Assembly (NCBI GenBank): GCA_022353185.1
Contig: JAKRWB010000262.1
Span: 1 to 8,244, forward strand
Source of the DNA: ANME-2 cluster archaeon
GTDB lineage: Archaea > Halobacteriota > Methanosarcinia > Methanosarcinales > Methanocomedenaceae
Length of the DNA stretch: 8,244 nt
Direction: 5' to 3'
Below, in pieces: positions 6,565-8,244 of the stretch. The notes beneath the pieces are model-generated. The model saw nothing but the letters and a program-made list of their open reading frames with translations, had not been told where the DNA came from and did no database searches. Position numbers and translations under genes: made by a program. Each line of letters begins with the position of its first letter. The stretch's first letter is position 1.

Positions 6565-6611
6565 TCGATTATATTCGACTTATCAGCACTAAAAAAGTCT
6601 AATATAATCGA
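6565..6611 (+). terminator. Long inverted repeat between comDE and the reductase gene
   Basis: The arms 6565-6581 and 6595-6611 pair at 16 of 17 positions around a 13-base loop; the only mismatch is C6576 against T6600. The right arm is followed by CTTTTGGTTTT. It begins 22 bases after the comDE stop, so it may end that transcript. It also overlaps TATA-like sequence in both arms, so a regulatory role for the reductase promoter is equally possible. Confidence 0.45.
6600..6608 (+). promoter_or_regulatory. TATA-like box of the reductase gene
   Basis: TAATATAAT in the right arm of the inverted repeat would start transcription near 6630. Other A+T-rich candidates are TTATATTT (6555-6562) and CATATGAAATA (6624-6634); the latter would give a nearly leaderless message from ATG 6660. 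AAGTCTA occurs at 6595-6601 and 6644-6650, and GACTT at 6577-6581 and 6610-6614, so the promoter region is rich in one short motif and its complement. Confidence 0.35.
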
Positions 6612-6695
6612 CTTTTGGTTTTGCATATGAAATAGTCACGTTTAAGTCTATTTTGTCTAATGTATCCCACTATCAAAGATAAGAGACAAATAATA

Positions 6696-7886
6696 ATGAC
6701 CCCTGAAGAATCCTACGACATAATCGTTATCGGTGCCGGACCCGCTGGTTCAACGGCAGCCTTGTATGCGGCCGATCTCGGTGCCAGTGTACTGCTCATT
6801 GACAAGAAAAAAGACATCGGCACCCCAATCCAGTGTGGCGGTTTCCTGCCCTGTTATGAGGAACTCGAAGAACTGCTGCCCGGTGCCCAACTTCCATCCA
6901 CGCTTGAGGACATCCCATCCAGTTGTATATATACGTCTACCCGTATCCACCGTTTCATTGCTCCCAACCTTGACCCCAAGGAGTTCGAAGTGCCGGCAAA
7001 TGTACTGGACCGGAGCCGGTTCGATAAACACCTGGCTCGAAAAGCAGCCGGGGCCGGGGCAGAGTTGATGATAGGAACCCGTGCCGATTCCATTGAAGGG
7101 GACGTGGTATCAGTTAGGGGGGTACATGGTGAATTTAACATTAAAGCAAAGGTCATTATCGGTGCGGACGGCCCCACTTCAATGGCTGCAAAAACGGCAG
7201 GTCTAATTGACCGTAGCGACGATATGGGCAAGGCAGTGGCGCTGGAATACGAACTTGCCGGAGTTGACATTGACCGGGAAGCAGTCGAGATGTTCTTTGG
7301 ACGGGATTATGCCCCCGGCGGCTATGCCTGGATAATCAGCCAGGGCGGTGATACTGCCAATATCGGCGTGGGGATACGACAGCCGTTGTGCGAAAAAGGT
7401 GTATCTACCCAGGATTACCTGCACAGGTTCATGTACGAACATCCCAGGGCTGCGCCGATGTTCAAGGGTGCCAGGATAACTGCCATCATCAGCGGTATCG
7501 TGCCAGTGGGAGGTGCTCCGCCCGAAACCGTGAAAGGCAACATAGTGATCTGCGGGGATGCGGCAGGTCAACTGATAGCCACCAATGGCGGCGGGATACC
7601 TACAGCCATGGTCGGGGGCAAGGTGGCAGGTGAAACCGCTGCCGAGGTAGTATCGGGTAAATGTAAGTTATCAGAATATGAGAATAGGTGGAGAGCGCAG
7701 ATTGGCCTCGAGATCAAGACCTCGGTGTATGTCAAGAAACTGATGGACGGGTTGATGAGGTCTGACCCCATGATGAGCACAGCCATGAAGATGATAAACC
7801 CGGAGCAGATGAAAGCTCTCCAGCGGGGACGGCTACCCGATCCGGTGAAAAAGATGTTAAAAAGCCTCAACGCTGGGTTGGGGTGA
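6696..7886 (+). CDS. Geranylgeranyl reductase family FAD protein (digeranylgeranylglycerophospholipid reductase-like)
   Basis: Family members saturate the isoprenoid chains of archaeal ether lipids at the membrane, using FAD and a low-potential electron donor. The 396-aa product starts with the dinucleotide-binding GAGPAGS (13-19) right behind YDIIVI. QCGG at 47-49 region (Q46-C47-G48-G49) matches the conserved cysteine loop of the family. GADGPTS (156-162) and GDAAGQLIATNGGGIPTAM (287-305) are the second and third FAD-binding motifs. A Lys/Met-rich C-terminal tail follows. An in-frame ATG at 6660 would add 12 residues; ATG 6696 is preferred because homologues begin close to the FAD motif, though only a weak AAGAG (6681-6685) precedes it. 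Paralogues in this group may act on other polyprenyl substrates such as quinone or methanophenazine tails, so the substrate is uncertain. Coenzyme M genes lie upstream, but a separate promoter is likely. Confidence 0.87.
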   Translation: MTPEESYDIIVIGAGPAGSTAALYAADLGASVLLIDKKKDIGTPIQCGGFLPCYEELEELLPGAQLPSTLEDIPSSCIYTSTRIHRFIAPNLDPKEFEVPANVLDRSRFDKHLARKAAGAGAELMIGTRADSIEGDVVSVRGVHGEFNIKAKVIIGADGPTSMAAKTAGLIDRSDDMGKAVALEYELAGVDIDREAVEMFFGRDYAPGGYAWIISQGGDTANIGVGIRQPLCEKGVSTQDYLHRFMYEHPRAAPMFKGARITAIISGIVPVGGAPPETVKGNIVICGDAAGQLIATNGGGIPTAMVGGKVAGETAAEVVSGKCKLSEYENRWRAQIGLEIKTSVYVKKLMDGLMRSDPMMSTAMKMINPEQMKALQRGRLPDPVKKMLKSLNAGLG

Positions 7887-7912
7887 ATAACCTTAAGGGT
7901 TTACAGGTTATT
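7886..7912 (+). other. Hairpin at the reductase stop codon
   Basis: AATAACCT (7886-7893) and AGGTTATT (7905-7912) pair perfectly over 8 bases around an 11-base loop. The left arm starts at the last base of the TGA stop and includes the palindrome CCTTAAGG (7891-7898) at its inner end. No T-run follows, so it may be an intercistronic processing or attenuation element rather than a terminator. A TTATTAATAATT stretch (7908-7919) could also serve as a TATA-like box for the next gene. Confidence 0.4.
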
Positions 7913-7951
7913 AATAATTGTAGATTACAGGAGTTACCGAGTGAGATATAG

Positions 7952-8244
7952 ATGAACAAACAGGACCCTGGGACTATCACATACCCTGCACATGGAAATC
8001 TGTACCTGAACATTACCAATAGATGTACCTGCAACTGTATCTTCTGTATCAAAAATTATAGCGAAGGCGTTTACGGTTACAACCTGATGCTGACAAGGGA
8101 ACCTGATGTCAGTGAAATAATAGAGGCGCTGAACAACTATGACCTGTCCGAATTCAACGAAGTGGTGTTCACCGGCTTGGGTGAGCCGTTAACCAGGCTG
8201 GATGCTGTGCTGGAAATCACACAATGGCTCAAAGCCAGGGGTGT
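7952..8244 (+). CDS. Radical SAM protein, TatD-associated type, N-terminal part only
   Basis: The first 97 codons of a gene cut by the window edge. The radical SAM cluster motif C25-x3-C29-x2-C32 binds the [4Fe-4S] cluster that cleaves S-adenosylmethionine; an extra C27 lies within it. The motif follows NLYLNITNRC, and the sequence continues with KNYSEGVYGYNL, LTREP and VVFTGLGEPLTRLD (the GEP motif that contacts the SAM amino group). This arrangement resembles the radical SAM family linked to TatD nucleases, whose substrate I do not know. The codon before the ATG is a TAG stop in the same frame, so 7952 is the earliest possible start. A weak GTGAG (7941-7945) and AGGAG (7929-7933) lie upstream. 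The gene follows the reductase by 65 bases. Confidence 0.82.
   Translation, partial: MNKQDPGTITYPAHGNLYLNITNRCTCNCIFCIKNYSEGVYGYNLMLTREPDVSEIIEALNNYDLSEFNEVVFTGLGEPLTRLDAVLEITQWLKARG

Noticed and set aside
6854..7270. 138-codon open frame on the - strand
   Set aside because: Lies wholly inside the reductase gene, whose FAD-binding motifs are on the + strand; serine-rich shadow of its codon pattern.
7203..7571. 122-codon open frame on the - strand
   Set aside because: Opposite-strand shadow of the reductase gene with no recognisable domain.

Overview
The window looks like chromosomal DNA of a Methanosarcinales-type archaeon (a methanogen or a related anaerobic methanotroph). The main reason is a pair of adjacent genes for a cysteate synthase and a fused ComD-ComE sulfopyruvate decarboxylase, which together form the Methanosarcinales route to coenzyme M. 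A digeranylgeranylglycerophospholipid reductase-like flavoprotein (archaeal ether-lipid saturation) and TATA-box-like promoters 24-31 bases before start codons agree with this. The species cannot be named from the sequence alone.

Region 1 (1-2601) is one very A+T-rich gene for a UvrD/helicase IV-type superfamily 1 helicase. It has an N-terminal membrane segment, a coiled-coil-like stretch and an inserted PD-(D/E)XK-like nuclease module. Its composition (7-17 G+C in two hand-counted 60-base lines) contrasts with the rest of the window (37 of 60 in one line of the next gene), so it is probably accessory and transferred DNA. Region 2 (2602-3032) has no convincing gene. It holds a hairpin at the helicase stop codon, a set of nested inverted repeats that could be a structured RNA or a small mobile-element remnant, a G-rich tract, a direct repeat, a run of degenerate 10-mers and a likely archaeal promoter.

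Region 3 (3033-6543) is the coenzyme M block: a GXGXG beta-helix protein of the glutamate synthase domain 3/FwdC type, then cysteate synthase, then comDE 21 bases further on. Cysteate synthase makes L-cysteate from phosphoserine and sulfite. An aminotransferase encoded elsewhere gives sulfopyruvate, and ComDE decarboxylates it to sulfoacetaldehyde. The GXGXG protein has no assigned role, and its position makes it a candidate accessory or late-pathway factor. Cysteate synthase has a TATA-like box placed for a leaderless transcript, and a perfect 15-base palindrome spans its stop codon just before the comDE ribosome binding site.

Region 4 (6544-8244) starts with a 17-base-arm inverted repeat (16 of 17 paired) overlapping TATA-like sequence. 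It is followed by a geranylgeranyl reductase family flavoprotein, a hairpin at its stop codon, and the first 97 codons of a radical SAM protein resembling the TatD-associated family, cut by the window edge. All genes read on the + strand.
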